A stretch of 64,000 nucleotides of DNA from Ciceribacter sp. L1K22 (lineage in GTDB: Bacteria > Pseudomonadota > Alphaproteobacteria > Rhizobiales > Rhizobiaceae), in the NCBI RefSeq assembly GCF_017599385.1, contig NZ_JAGFPK010000001.1, positions 312,177 to 376,176 on the forward strand, given 5' to 3'. Both the position numbers and the translations under genes were made by a program. Below the pieces are notes generated by a model. It did no database searches and was not told where the DNA came from. It worked only from the letters and a program-made list of their open reading frames with translations. This document shows, in pieces, positions 44,998 through 54,410 of this stretch (positions are counted from its first letter, which is position 1; every line of letters starts with the position of its first letter).

Positions 44998-46704
44998 TCA
45001 GGGCCTCAGGCCCCAGACGGCGGCATTGACGACGCTATCGGGCATGGCAGAAAGCCGGGCCGAGCGAACCGGGTTGAACCCCGCGATGCGCTTGGTACCG
45101 GCCCAGCGACCGTCGTCGGCAAAGACCTCCAGCGAGCCATAATCCAGGAAGATTCGGAACAAACGTGGCCGGGCACCGGCGGCAATGTAGCGGGGGCCAG
45201 CGGCGCCATGGTTTTCGTGGAGAATAATCAATCCGTCCGCATCGAGCTCCACCGCAAGGGTAACGTCGGGATGGTCGAAATCGAGGCGGAACGGCAGGCC
45301 GGCCTCGCGGAGCTCGAATTTGATTTCGACCGCGCCGCCGGCGAAGTTCACCGTCTCGCCGCGCATCAGCCTTGTCCGGTCTATGACGTGATGCCTCAGA
45401 CTTTCGGTCGCGGCAATCGGCGGCGTGAGCAGTGCACCATCGGAGAGCACCAGGGCACGCGGCAAGGTCATGGCAGTCGGAAAATCGATATTTGGGCCAG
45501 TGTCGGCCCAGTTCGCGAGCCAGCCGATGCCGATTGACTGGTCGCCATCCTTGAACGCCTGGAACGCATAGTTGTCGGTGCCGAAGTCGAGCTCCTGCTC
45601 GAATTCCTTCACGAACGTCCGGCCGTCGAACCAGCCCACCTCCGCCATGGTCAGGTTCTTTCGCCCCGTCTTCTTGTCGGTGCTGTTCATCAGCCCGTAG
45701 AGAAGCGCCCACTGGGTCGTCGGGTCCGTGGCGCTGCCGTCCAGCGGCAAGAGGCAGGGGCATTCGATCGCCGTCGTCTGGTGGCGGGTTTCGACCAGGA
45801 GCTTGCCGATATACGTCCATCCCGTCGCTGCACTGCGATCCTCGGTCTCATAGAGGAGGATGACGCCACCGGCCTCGCTCTGGCTGCCGAGCAGCATTTT
45901 CCAGAGCCCATCGGGACCACGGAAGACATACGGGTCGCGGAAATCGAGGGTCAGCCCCTCACCCTCCGGGCGACGATCGAGAAGCACCTCGGCCTGTCCG
46001 GCGCTGAAGAGATCCGGGGAGACGGCGGTCATCTGGATTTGCTCTTCGGGGTCGCGGTCCTTTTCCTGCTCGGTGAAGAAGACGCGGATACCGGGGGCAT
46101 TGGGGAGCGGGATCGCCGACCCGGAAAATGCGCCTCCGCGCTTGTCCGGCCGGGCGCCGAGCGTCTCGGAGGGAAACAGGAAGATCGGCATGTGGCGCCA
46201 TCTCAGATAATCCGACGACACGGCGTGCCCCCAGTGCATCGTGTTCCATTGCAGGCCATGCGAATAGTGCTGATAAAAGAGGTGTGGCCGGCCGCCGAAG
46301 CGGCCGAAGCCGTTCGGATCGTTCATCCAGCCGAACGGCGGGCGGAAATGATAGCTGTCAGGCAAAACCGGCGCCGCGTTGCCGGTATTGGTGTGCAGAA
46401 CGGTTATCCCCGTTTCCAGAACATCGGTCGGCGTGAACCAGTAGATGACGGAGACAGCCGTCTTCTCCATGTCGTAGTGCAGCTCGAAATGTCCGCCGCC
46501 AAAGACGTGGTAAATGCGGAACTCGTACTCCTCGGTATTGTTGGCCAGCACATCCCCGAATTTGCCTTTGACGCTGACGAGCGACACCGTTCCTGGCACT
46601 CCGGGTATCATGGCCTTCAACCAGATGTGTAAGGTGGTGTTGACCGGCAGTTCCGCCTGAAGCACCCGGGTCGTCGACCTGCCGCGGTCCTGATCGTTCG
46701 TCAT
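44998..46704 (-). CDS. Intracellular GH32 beta-fructosidase with N-terminal extra domain
   Basis: A 568-residue glycoside hydrolase family 32 member. The nucleophile Asp129 is in WMNDPNG (residues 126-132), the stabilising Asp is in FRDP (about 255), and the acid/base Glu is in the IEC motif (about 315). A C-terminal beta-sandwich follows (LDYGSLEVFADDG). About 115 residues precede the WMNDPNG motif, forming an extra N-terminal beta-rich domain not usual for invertases. There is no signal peptide, so sucrose or fructo-oligosaccharide would be cut in the cytoplasm. GGAG 6 nt before the ATG at 46704 favours it over 46710. Confidence 0.9.
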   Translation of the reverse strand: MTNDQDRGRSTTRVLQAELPVNTTLHIWLKAMIPGVPGTVSLVSVKGKFGDVLANNTEEYEFRIYHVFGGGHFELHYDMEKTAVSVIYWFTPTDVLETGITVLHTNTGNAAPVLPDSYHFRPPFGWMNDPNGFGRFGGRPHLFYQHYSHGLQWNTMHWGHAVSSDYLRWRHMPIFLFPSETLGARPDKRGGAFSGSAIPLPNAPGIRVFFTEQEKDRDPEEQIQMTAVSPDLFSAGQAEVLLDRRPEGEGLTLDFRDPYVFRGPDGLWKMLLGSQSEAGGVILLYETEDRSAATGWTYIGKLLVETRHQTTAIECPCLLPLDGSATDPTTQWALLYGLMNSTDKKTGRKNLTMAEVGWFDGRTFVKEFEQELDFGTDNYAFQAFKDGDQSIGIGWLANWADTGPNIDFPTAMTLPRALVLSDGALLTPPIAATESLRHHVIDRTRLMRGETVNFAGGAVEIKFELREAGLPFRLDFDHPDVTLAVELDADGLIILHENHGAAGPRYIAAGARPRLFRIFLDYGSLEVFADDGRWAGTKRIAGFNPVRSARLSAMPDSVVNAAVWGLRP

Positions 46705-46867
46705 TGGCATCTCCGTCTCGCCGTTGCGGTCCCCCAGACCAACCTAGGTAGCTTTTGGCGAGCGGCAAGTCTTTCGGGCATTGCACGCGATCCCGTTGGA
46801 ACCCCGCGCGGTCGAGCTTGTTTACGACAGTAGGCCCACTGACGCGCAGCACGAAACGGGAGGACCC

Positions 46868-49150
46868 ATGCGGGATCGAGCCACCTATACGCCCTACGAA
46901 CAACCGACAGGTGGATGGGGCTCGGTCACATCGCTTCTGAAGAATGCGATAAGCCAGAAGGCGGTCCACAGCACGCCGGCTCTTCTGAAGGACCACAATA
47001 AGACCGGCGGCTACATGTGCACAAGCTGCGCCTGGGCGAAGCCCGGCAAACCCCATGCGGCGGAGTTCTGCGAAAACGGGGCGAAGGCGACCTTCTGGGA
47101 CCTGACGACAAAACGCACGACCACGGAATTTTTCGCCCGCCATACGGTGACGGACCTTCTCGGCTGGACCGATCACGACCTCGAAAACGAGGGCCGGCTG
47201 ACACAGCCCATGCGGCACGATCCCGCCACCGACAAATATGTTGCCGTCTCGTGGGGTGAGGCCTTCGCGGATATCGGCGCCAAATTGAAAACCTACGATC
47301 CGAAAAGCGTGATCTTCTACGCCTCGGGCCGGGCCTCGCTCGAAACCTCCTACATGTACCAGCTTCTCGCTCGCCTCTATGGCAACAACAACCTGCCTGA
47401 CAGTTCGAACATGTGCCACGAAACGACGTCCGTCGCCCTGCCGCAGAGCATCGGCACGCCTGTCGGCACCGTTCTGCTCGAGGATTTCAAAAAGACGGAC
47501 TGCATTCTATCCTTCGGCCAGAATGTCGGCACGAATGCACCTCGCCTGCTGCACAGCCTGCAGGAGGTCCGCGAGCGGGATGCGCCGATCGTGGTCTTCA
47601 ATCCGCTCAGGGAGCGTGGCTGGGAGGCTTTCGTCAATCCGCAGCGTCCCAGCCAGATGCTATCAAACAGCCCGACCCAGATCGCCACGCAGTATTACCA
47701 GGTGCGATCCGGTGGCGACATCGCCGTGATGATGGGCATGGCCAAGGCGCTCTTCGCCTTCGATGACGAAGCGAAGCGTTCCGGCCGGCGTCGCATTCTC
47801 GACGCGGCCTTTATCTCCGAACACACACATGGGTTCGAGGCTTTCGAGGATCGCGTGCGGGAAACCGGTTGGGACGAGATCGTCATCGAAAGCGGGCTTC
47901 CCCGCGCGGCTTTGGAAGCGGCGGCCCGGACCTATGCGGATGCCACCTCGGTCATCGCCATCTATGGTATGGGGCTGACGCAGCACAAACTCGGCGTCGA
48001 CACGGTTCAGATGCTGGTGAACCTGCTCCTGATGCGTGGTCAGATCGGCAAGCCGGGCGCCGGCATCTGTCCGGTGCGCGGCCACTCGAACGTTCAGGGC
48101 CAGCGCACTGTCGGGATCGCCGAAAAGACGAGTCTGGTGCCACTTGATCGTCTTGCGCAACAGTTCGGCTTCGAACCGCCGCGCGAGGATGGCTTGAATA
48201 CCGTCGAGGCTTGCGAAGCGATCATCGAGGGCAGCATCAACGCCTTCGTCGGCCTAGGCGGCAATTTCGTTCGCGCAATCCCGGAACAGGCGCTCATGGA
48301 GCCTGCCTGGCGCGGGCTCGATCTGTCGGTCCAGATCGCCACCAAGCTCAATCGCAGCCATCTCGTCACCGGCCGCACGACCTACCTGCTGCCGACGCTG
48401 GTGCGCTCGGAGATCGACCAGCAGGCGACCGGACCGCAGATCGTGACGATGGAGGACTCAACCACCTGCATCCACGCCTCCCGCGGCAAACACCGGCCGG
48501 CAAGCGACCACCTGTTGTCGGAGCCGGCGATCGTCGCCGGAATCGCCAAGGCCACGCTCGCACCAAATCCAAAGGTGCCGTGGGATGCATGGGTCGGCGA
48601 CTACGCGCTTGTCAGGGACGCGATCGAAGCGTCGTTTCCGAAGGATTTCCGCGACTTCAACCTGCGCCTCGACGAACCCGGCGGCTTTGCCCGCCCGATC
48701 GCGGCGCGCCAGCGCAAATGGGAGACCGACAGCGGCAAGGCGAACTTTAGGCTGCCGAAAGCGCTCTCGGCAAGCTTCGACGACGGCACCGACCCGGATG
48801 TCCTGCGCCTCGTAACGCTGCGCTCGAACGACCAGTTCAACACCACGATCTACGGCCATGCCGACCGTCTGCGCGGCATCCACCATTCGCGAATGATCGT
48901 GATGATGAACCGTGACGACCGCATTCGCCTGGGGATTGCCGAAGGCGGGACCGCCCGCATCACCACCGCCGTCGATGATGGCATCGAGCGCAGCATGACC
49001 GGCTTCCAGGTCATCGACTACGACATCCCGCAGGGCACCGTGGCTGCGTATTATCCCGAATGCAATCCGCTGATCCCACTCTGGCAGTTCGCCGAACAGA
49101 GCAAGACACCGGCTGCAAAGTCGGTTCCGGTGAGGATTGGGGTGGGGTGA
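46868..49150 (+). CDS. YdeP/FdhF-like molybdopterin oxidoreductase
   Basis: A 760-residue protein of the TIGR01701 group (oxidoreductase alpha, molybdopterin), the same length as E. coli YdeP. CTSCAWAKPGKPHAAEFC near residues 52-69 is a putative Fe-S cluster segment. NLPDSSNMCHETTS carries a Cys that could ligate Mo. HSNVQGQRTVG and the C-terminal dinucleotide-binding module (LVTLRSNDQFNTTIYG) are typical. It was related to formate dehydrogenase alpha by homology; in E. coli YdeP contributes to acid resistance and its substrate is unknown. It lacks a Tat signal, so cytoplasmic. GGGAGGA before the ATG at 46868 decides the start. No fdhD is nearby. Confidence 0.88.
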   Translation: MRDRATYTPYEQPTGGWGSVTSLLKNAISQKAVHSTPALLKDHNKTGGYMCTSCAWAKPGKPHAAEFCENGAKATFWDLTTKRTTTEFFARHTVTDLLGWTDHDLENEGRLTQPMRHDPATDKYVAVSWGEAFADIGAKLKTYDPKSVIFYASGRASLETSYMYQLLARLYGNNNLPDSSNMCHETTSVALPQSIGTPVGTVLLEDFKKTDCILSFGQNVGTNAPRLLHSLQEVRERDAPIVVFNPLRERGWEAFVNPQRPSQMLSNSPTQIATQYYQVRSGGDIAVMMGMAKALFAFDDEAKRSGRRRILDAAFISEHTHGFEAFEDRVRETGWDEIVIESGLPRAALEAAARTYADATSVIAIYGMGLTQHKLGVDTVQMLVNLLLMRGQIGKPGAGICPVRGHSNVQGQRTVGIAEKTSLVPLDRLAQQFGFEPPREDGLNTVEACEAIIEGSINAFVGLGGNFVRAIPEQALMEPAWRGLDLSVQIATKLNRSHLVTGRTTYLLPTLVRSEIDQQATGPQIVTMEDSTTCIHASRGKHRPASDHLLSEPAIVAGIAKATLAPNPKVPWDAWVGDYALVRDAIEASFPKDFRDFNLRLDEPGGFARPIAARQRKWETDSGKANFRLPKALSASFDDGTDPDVLRLVTLRSNDQFNTTIYGHADRLRGIHHSRMIVMMNRDDRIRLGIAEGGTARITTAVDDGIERSMTGFQVIDYDIPQGTVAAYYPECNPLIPLWQFAEQSKTPAAKSVPVRIGVG

Positions 49151-49178
49151 AGAGAGAACTCACACAAGCTCTCTCTTC
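49149..49178. terminator. Convergent terminator between YdeP-like and RTX-like genes
   Basis: GAAGAGAGAACT (49149-49160) pairs with AGCTCTCTCTTC (49167-49178), with one mismatch and a CACACA loop. It starts inside the YdeP-like stop codon. CCTTTCG follows, so it is a modest terminator that could serve both strands. Confidence 0.6.
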
Positions 49179-49187
49179 CTTTCGCCG

Positions 49188-50399
49188 TTAAAGCAGGAAG
49201 TAGCCCTTCTGCATCGTCACAGCATCATCGAGGTGGATAGCGAAATCTGCGACGCGGTCGCCATTGACGTCTGCCTGGATGTAAGTGTCCGAAGACTGCT
49301 TGAAGTAGCGCAGTTCGCCAGCCTTGCCCGAAAAGCTTTTCGTGCCGATGAACTGAAAGGCCTGGTTGCCGCTCGACTTGGTACTGGCATCGATTGCCCT
49401 CAGATCAATGCGGTCGGAAGAGGTGAAGTCGAAAATCGTATCTCGTGCGCTGCTCGTGTTGCGGGAGTCGGAGATCGAGTTGTAGATGAAAACATCTTTT
49501 CCGCTCCCGCCGTAAAGGTCATCGGCTCCGCCGCGACCGGTGATGTGGTCGTTGCCGCCATTGCCCTTGATGATGTTGACATCACCGCTGCCCTTCAGCA
49601 CATCGCTGGCGCTGCCGGACGAGATGTTCTCGAAATTGCGGAACAGGAATCGGCCATAACCTGTGTCGACGAAGTCGTTCTGGCTGAGATCGATATCGAT
49701 CTTCTTGTTGAAAGCCGTCATGACGAGCGTGTCGGAATCCTTGTTCGAGGAGTCCGAGACACCTTCCGATCCATCGACAAAAACAACCGAGCTCTTGTTG
49801 GAAAGGCGGCTGAGCGTCACCGTGTCCGCGTCGCCGCCTCCGATCACGGTATCCGCTCCACCGCTGCCGATGGTGATACTGTCGCGCCCGCGACTGCCGA
49901 TAATCGTACCGACGTAACCGCTACCCGTGACGAGGGAGTCGTTGCCCCGGCCCAGATCCAGGTATTCGACCTCTCCAGCACCGGTGCGGACGACGTCATT
50001 GCCACCCTCGACACGGACGACGACCGCGCCGGCATTGCCTAGTGTCAGTTTCTCGACGTTGCCGCTGCCTTTGATCGAATCGACGAAGGTATTCCTCATG
50101 GTCACGACATTCGTGCCGGCACCATCCAGCCCGCCCAATGTCATCGTTCCTATCGATCGACCAGTTCCGGTAGCGCTGTCATTTATGGTCGCGCGAACAT
50201 TTCCGGTAAAGCGTAGAAGGTCCACATCCCAGTTCGAACCCGACAGTGTGTAGCTCGCAGAAAAGGGGCCGAGATCATCGCGTACCCATGTATCCACGTA
50301 GAGCAACCAGCCGCCCGACCAGGTGTAGGCGTCGGACCCGACACTGAAGTTCGTCACGCCGTTAAGCGTCACACTGACGTTGCCTGTGATGGTTGTCAT
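49188..50399 (-). CDS. RTX-like calcium-binding secreted protein
   Basis: A 403-residue acidic protein without N-terminal signal. The N-terminal part (about 1-150) is beta-rich and not recognised. From about 150 on there are imperfect Gly/Asp repeats such as GRGNDSLVTGSG, GGGDADTVTLSR, GNGGNDHITGRGGADDLYGG and GSGKDVFIYNSI, which build calcium-binding beta-rolls. The tail DRIDLRAIDA followed by VNGDRVADFAIHLDD is the M10-peptidase-C-terminal-like region found in type I secreted proteins. The function is unknown. No type I exporter lies in this window. GGGGGA precedes the ATG at 50399. Confidence 0.8.
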   Translation of the reverse strand: MTTITGNVSVTLNGVTNFSVGSDAYTWSGGWLLYVDTWVRDDLGPFSASYTLSGSNWDVDLLRFTGNVRATINDSATGTGRSIGTMTLGGLDGAGTNVVTMRNTFVDSIKGSGNVEKLTLGNAGAVVVRVEGGNDVVRTGAGEVEYLDLGRGNDSLVTGSGYVGTIIGSRGRDSITIGSGGADTVIGGGDADTVTLSRLSNKSSVVFVDGSEGVSDSSNKDSDTLVMTAFNKKIDIDLSQNDFVDTGYGRFLFRNFENISSGSASDVLKGSGDVNIIKGNGGNDHITGRGGADDLYGGSGKDVFIYNSISDSRNTSSARDTIFDFTSSDRIDLRAIDASTKSSGNQAFQFIGTKSFSGKAGELRYFKQSSDTYIQADVNGDRVADFAIHLDDAVTMQKGYFLL

Positions 50400-50691
50400 A
50401 AAATCCCCCAACCCCAATAGTGAAAAGAAAAACTATGCTTGCCGAAAAAGAATGACTCAAAATGATTCCAGAATCAACTTGTTGGAACTTTAAACTCGCT
50501 TTTCAACATTAGTGAAATTTTCGTCCAACACATCACATTACCGGCCGTGCAAGGCGTCCCGGTCATTAACGGAGGCGTAACAATGCTGGCGGAGGTGGCC
50601 GCGCAAGACAGCAGATTCCGGCCGGCGGACCGGGCGGCAGCTTGAGGCGGAAAAGCGCGACCTGAAATATGGGCGATTGGATATCGAAAAA

Positions 50692-50767
50692 TGGTGCCGC
50701 TTACGTGACTCGAACACGTGACCCCATCATTACGAATGATGTGCTCTACCGACTGAGCTAAAGCGGC
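50692..50767 (-). tRNA. tRNA-Thr (anticodon CGT)
   Basis: A 76-nt cloverleaf: acceptor GCCGCTT with AAGCGGC, D-arm AGCTCAGTCGGTAGAGC, anticodon stem ATCAT/ATGAT around the loop with CGT, T-arm ACGTGTTCGAGTCACGT, and an encoded CCA. It is the second tRNA-Thr in the window and reads the rarer ACG codon. Confidence 0.97.
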
Positions 50768-50889
50768 CCTTGCGGAGCGGGCGTGCCGCCGCGAATGGTG
50801 AGGGGCTGATACAGGGATTGCCCGGCGATTTCAAGCCGGTTTTCGGCGGCCCGGGGAAAAATTCCCGGCCCGCCGCGTCGGCCGCCGTT

Positions 50890-51948
50890 CTAGTTGAGCG
50901 GCCAGGCCTTGGGCCAATTGGCGGGATCGATCTCCTCGTTCTCGTCGACCTCCTCCGGGCAGTCACGGAAGGTTTCGGTCACGAGGAGCAATTGCGGCCC
51001 GACCCCGCCCTCTGAGAGCTTCCATTCGCTGTAGGTGCCGCAGTCGCCGATGCCGCGCCCCTTGAAGAAGGCGGAAAACAGGCCGGTCTCGTAATCGTAG
51101 GCGAGATTGTAGGCGACGGTGGCGGCGCTTGGTGCGCCGTCGCGCATCATCGGGAAGGCGAGCGTGCTGACCGTGCCGTAGGAGTCGACGAAGACGGCAT
51201 AGGGCATATTGTAGGCGCCGCCCATGCCGCAGGGCGTGACATAGAGGGTCAGCTCGTCGAAAAGCTTGTGGGCGAGCGCGTTGCCGTCCAGCATGGTTTC
51301 TTCCGTCTCGCCGCATTCGCCACCGGCGGCAAAGCGCGCCCGAACCCCCTCCGGAAAGTCGGAGAGGCGGCGGATGTCACTGACCGGCGGGGCGGGGTTC
51401 GGCGCCTTGTCCCCCTTGGCGCTCATCGCATCGACGTGGCCGACCCGCTTCTGATACTCATCGATGAACAGCAGGCTCGCAGCCGCGCCTGCCAGAGGCA
51501 TATCGCCTTGAACGCTCGTAGCTCCGCGGGTGATGGCAATGGTCGCAGTGGTACCATCCTTCAGGGCCGAAATCAGTCCGTTCGCGATGAAGTCCCCCGA
51601 CAGTTCCAGTGTGCCAGCTTCGACACTGGCGGTAATGGCATCGCCCGAGATTGCAACCGTCTGTCCGTCATCGATCGCGATGGTGACGCCGAGTTCGCCG
51701 TCCCCTTCCAGGATGTTGCTATCGTCGGGCGAAAGGATCAGGACCACGGGCGCTTCCGGCGCGCCTGAACGCCGGAGCTCGAAGCCGGACACGGCGCTGC
51801 CCGAGATATACTGGCGCATGCCGCAGGAGAGTGTCTGTCCACAGCTCACCTGCCAGGCCTTGAACTCCCGGTAGCCGCTGTCCGCGGCCAGCGCCGGAAG
51901 GGTGCTGGCCAGCAGAGCGGCGAGCGAGAGGGTGTATCGTGATAGCAT
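50890..51948 (-). CDS. DUF1176 domain exported protein
   Basis: A 352-residue periplasmic protein with a signal peptide (1 to about 21, ending LPALA). DUF1176 landmarks include FKAWQVSCGQTLSCGMRQY near the N-terminus, CGETEETMLDGN, LTLYVTPCGMGGAYNMPYA and GRGIGDCGTYSEWKL. The first domain (about 25-150) looks like an IalB-type invasion-associated fold. Six cysteines suggest disulfides. Function unknown. Monocistronic, preceded by the nitronate monooxygenase gene about 50 bp upstream. Confidence 0.85.
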   Translation of the reverse strand: MLSRYTLSLAALLASTLPALAADSGYREFKAWQVSCGQTLSCGMRQYISGSAVSGFELRRSGAPEAPVVLILSPDDSNILEGDGELGVTIAIDDGQTVAISGDAITASVEAGTLELSGDFIANGLISALKDGTTATIAITRGATSVQGDMPLAGAAASLLFIDEYQKRVGHVDAMSAKGDKAPNPAPPVSDIRRLSDFPEGVRARFAAGGECGETEETMLDGNALAHKLFDELTLYVTPCGMGGAYNMPYAVFVDSYGTVSTLAFPMMRDGAPSAATVAYNLAYDYETGLFSAFFKGRGIGDCGTYSEWKLSEGGVGPQLLLVTETFRDCPEEVDENEEIDPANWPKAWPLN

Positions 51949-51999
51949 TGCATGTCCCCGCGAAAATCCGTTTCGGCGGGGACGCTATCAGCCCCGCCG

Positions 52000-52959
52000 T
52001 CAGCCGCAAACGGCCTTTTTTGCGCCGATATATTCCCGCTCCAGCCGATCGACCAGCGCCGCGACCGGTTCGACCGCCTTGACGGCGCCAACCCCCTGCC
52101 CCGCGCCCCAGATATCCTTCCAGGCCTTGGCGCCGGTGGCGGCCTTGTCGAAATCCATCTTGGAGGGATCGGCGACCGGCAGATTGTCCGGGTCCATGCC
52201 TGCGGCGAGGATCGAGGACTTCAGGTAATTGCCGTGAATGCCGGTGAAATAGTTGGAGTAGACGATGTCGCCAGCCTTTGCCTCGACGATCGCCTGCTTG
52301 TAGGCATCGGAGGCACGCGCCTCCGTGGTGGCGATGAAGGGCGAGCCGATATAGGCCATGTCGGCACCCATTGCCTGGGCCGCGAGCACGCCGCCGCCGG
52401 TGGCGATGGCACCCGCAAGCAGCAGCGGGCCGTCGAACCATTCGCGGATCTCCTGCACCAGCGCGAAGGGCGAGAGCGTGCCGGCATGACCGCCCGCGCC
52501 TGTCGCCACCGCGATCAGGCCATCGGCACCCTTGCGGATCGCCGAATTGGCATGTCGGTTGTTGATGACGTCGTGCAACACCACGCCGCCATAGGAGTGG
52601 ATCGCGGCGTTCACCTCCGGCACGGCGCCGAGCGAGGAAATGACGATCGGCACCTTGTACTTCACGCACATCATGAGATCGTGCTCGAGGCGCTTGTTGG
52701 AGGTGTGGACGATCTGGTTGACCGCGAACGGTGCCGCCGGGCGCTCGGGATTCTTCGCATTATGGTTCGCGAGATCTTCCGTGATCATGGCGAGCCACTC
52801 GTCGAGCTGGCTTTCGGGGCGGGCGTTCAGCGCCGGGAAGGCACCGACAACGCCGGCCTTGCACTGCGCCAGCGTCAGCTCCGGGTGGGAGATGATGAAG
52901 AGCGGCGACGCCACCACGGGCAGTCTCAGATTGTCCTTCAGCACGGACGGCAGAGCCAT
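52000..52959 (-). CDS. Nitronate monooxygenase
   Basis: A 319-residue FMN-dependent TIM-barrel enzyme that oxidises nitronates such as propionate-3-nitronate. The start LRLPVVASPLFIISHPEL, GVVGAFPALNARP, the barrel loop TGAGGHAGTLSPFAL (phosphate binding), the AGAIATGGGVLAAQAMGADMAYIGSPFIAT segment and the C-terminal GQGVGAV are typical of class I NMO. GGGAGG lies before ATG 52959; the longer frame is unsupported. Together with the DUF1176 gene it may form a short transcript. Confidence 0.92.
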   Translation of the reverse strand: MALPSVLKDNLRLPVVASPLFIISHPELTLAQCKAGVVGAFPALNARPESQLDEWLAMITEDLANHNAKNPERPAAPFAVNQIVHTSNKRLEHDLMMCVKYKVPIVISSLGAVPEVNAAIHSYGGVVLHDVINNRHANSAIRKGADGLIAVATGAGGHAGTLSPFALVQEIREWFDGPLLLAGAIATGGGVLAAQAMGADMAYIGSPFIATTEARASDAYKQAIVEAKAGDIVYSNYFTGIHGNYLKSSILAAGMDPDNLPVADPSKMDFDKAATGAKAWKDIWGAGQGVGAVKAVEPVAALVDRLEREYIGAKKAVCG

Positions 52960-53190
52960 GAATTCCTCCCGAATTCTTACGTTTACGGCAACGTCAATTT
53001 TGATAGCAGAACGTGCCGTCGAACGAAAGACCGGAGACGGGCAAACCAGCCGCCCGGCCGCCAAAAGCTCTGGTTATCCCCTCTCCGTCGATGAGTTGGG
53101 CTTGCGAAGACACAATCCAGCCGCTACCGAATCTTAACCATGCGGGGTCCGGTACCAGTACGCGTATCGCGAAACAGGAGTAAAACGCCC

Positions 53191-54393
53191 TTGAGCGGAT
53201 TGGAAACGGCTATCAGGAGCGCGCTCGAACGATCCGACCGCACCAGCGCGGAAATGCGGGCGCGCATCTATCAGTCGGCCCGCCATGCGCTCGAAACCGG
53301 CCTGCGCAAGCAGAACATCACCGATCCCGACGTCGTCGAGGATCAGCGTCACCGGCTCGAGGCGATGATCCACGAGATCGAGCAGGAAGAGCGCGCCCGT
53401 ATGTCGGTCGTCGAACCCTCGGTGGACGAAATTGCCGCCGCCGCTTTCTCCTTCGACGCGACTGATCCCGAGCCGCGTGCCGTCCCCGATGTCGATGCCT
53501 CGCCCGTAGTCGCCGCGCCGGACAGGCATAGCCAGCGGGAGGAAGTGCCGGACGACGCGTTCGGCGGATTGAGAGCGGAGCGAAACGACCGCGTCGACAT
53601 TTCGGCTGCGCCTCAGCCGGTCACCGGACCACGTGAAGAGCCGCGCATCGCTTCGCAGGCCGATGCCGCGAGCCATAGCGGAACAGCGGGGCTCGACGTT
53701 CGCCCGGACAAGGTGATCCGTCAACGCAAACGGCGTTCCGGCGTCTTTTCCCGACTGTTCATCCTTGTCGTCATTCTCGCGTCGCTCGGCATGGGCGCAT
53801 GGTGGATCTATAGCTCCGGGCTTCTGCTGACGCCTCAGGAGCGGGCTCCCGCGGTTCAGGACAATCCGCCCCGGGCCGAGGAGGAGGATTTTCTCGGTCA
53901 GCCGCAACCGACGCTTGGCGCGCCGGACACCCAGCAGGGTTTCTCCGACGACTGGATCAAGGTGTTTGCACCCTCGCAAGTGGCCGGACTCCAGCCATCC
54001 TCCGGTGCCAGCGTCTCGGCGACCGGCACGGGGGAGGATCAGGCGGCGCGCCTCGTCGCCAACGAAGCGGGGGATTCCGGCAGCATCGCGATCCCCTTCC
54101 CCGTAGACGTGCTGAGGGAAATGGCGGGCAAGACCTCGACCATTGCGCTGTCGGTCAAGACAGCCGGCGACGAGTCAGTTCAGATGTCTGTGGTCTGCGA
54201 TTTCGATCGGCTGGGCGACTGCGCGCGCCATCGCTTTACCGTCACGCCCGAGCGTGGCGACATCCTGTTCCGCGTTACCTTCGACCTCGGCATCGCGCCG
54301 AATACACCCGGGCGACTGGTCGTCAATCCCGGCCTTGGCGGCGCGGGCAGCGGCATTGACCTCTATGAAGTCCGGGTCCTGCCGGGCCGCTGA
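53191..54393 (+). CDS. Membrane-anchored protein of unknown function
   Basis: A 400-residue protein. The N-terminal 70 residues (SGLETAIRSALERSDRTSAE, then MRARIYQSARHALETGLRKQ) are strongly helical. A low-complexity, disordered stretch leads to one TM helix (about 205-225, LFILVVILASLGMGAWWIYSS) after a basic RKRR patch, and a C-terminal periplasmic beta-rich domain follows (about 250-400). I prefer the TTG at 53191 because AGGAG is 10 nt upstream and homologues begin MSGLETAIR as I recall; the ATG at 53140 would add 17 atypical residues. Convergent with ppk2. Unknown function. Confidence 0.65.
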   Translation: MSGLETAIRSALERSDRTSAEMRARIYQSARHALETGLRKQNITDPDVVEDQRHRLEAMIHEIEQEERARMSVVEPSVDEIAAAAFSFDATDPEPRAVPDVDASPVVAAPDRHSQREEVPDDAFGGLRAERNDRVDISAAPQPVTGPREEPRIASQADAASHSGTAGLDVRPDKVIRQRKRRSGVFSRLFILVVILASLGMGAWWIYSSGLLLTPQERAPAVQDNPPRAEEEDFLGQPQPTLGAPDTQQGFSDDWIKVFAPSQVAGLQPSSGASVSATGTGEDQAARLVANEAGDSGSIAIPFPVDVLREMAGKTSTIALSVKTAGDESVQMSVVCDFDRLGDCARHRFTVTPERGDILFRVTFDLGIAPNTPGRLVVNPGLGGAGSGIDLYEVRVLPGR

Positions 54394-54410
54394 GGACCCG
54401 GCGCCCGGCG

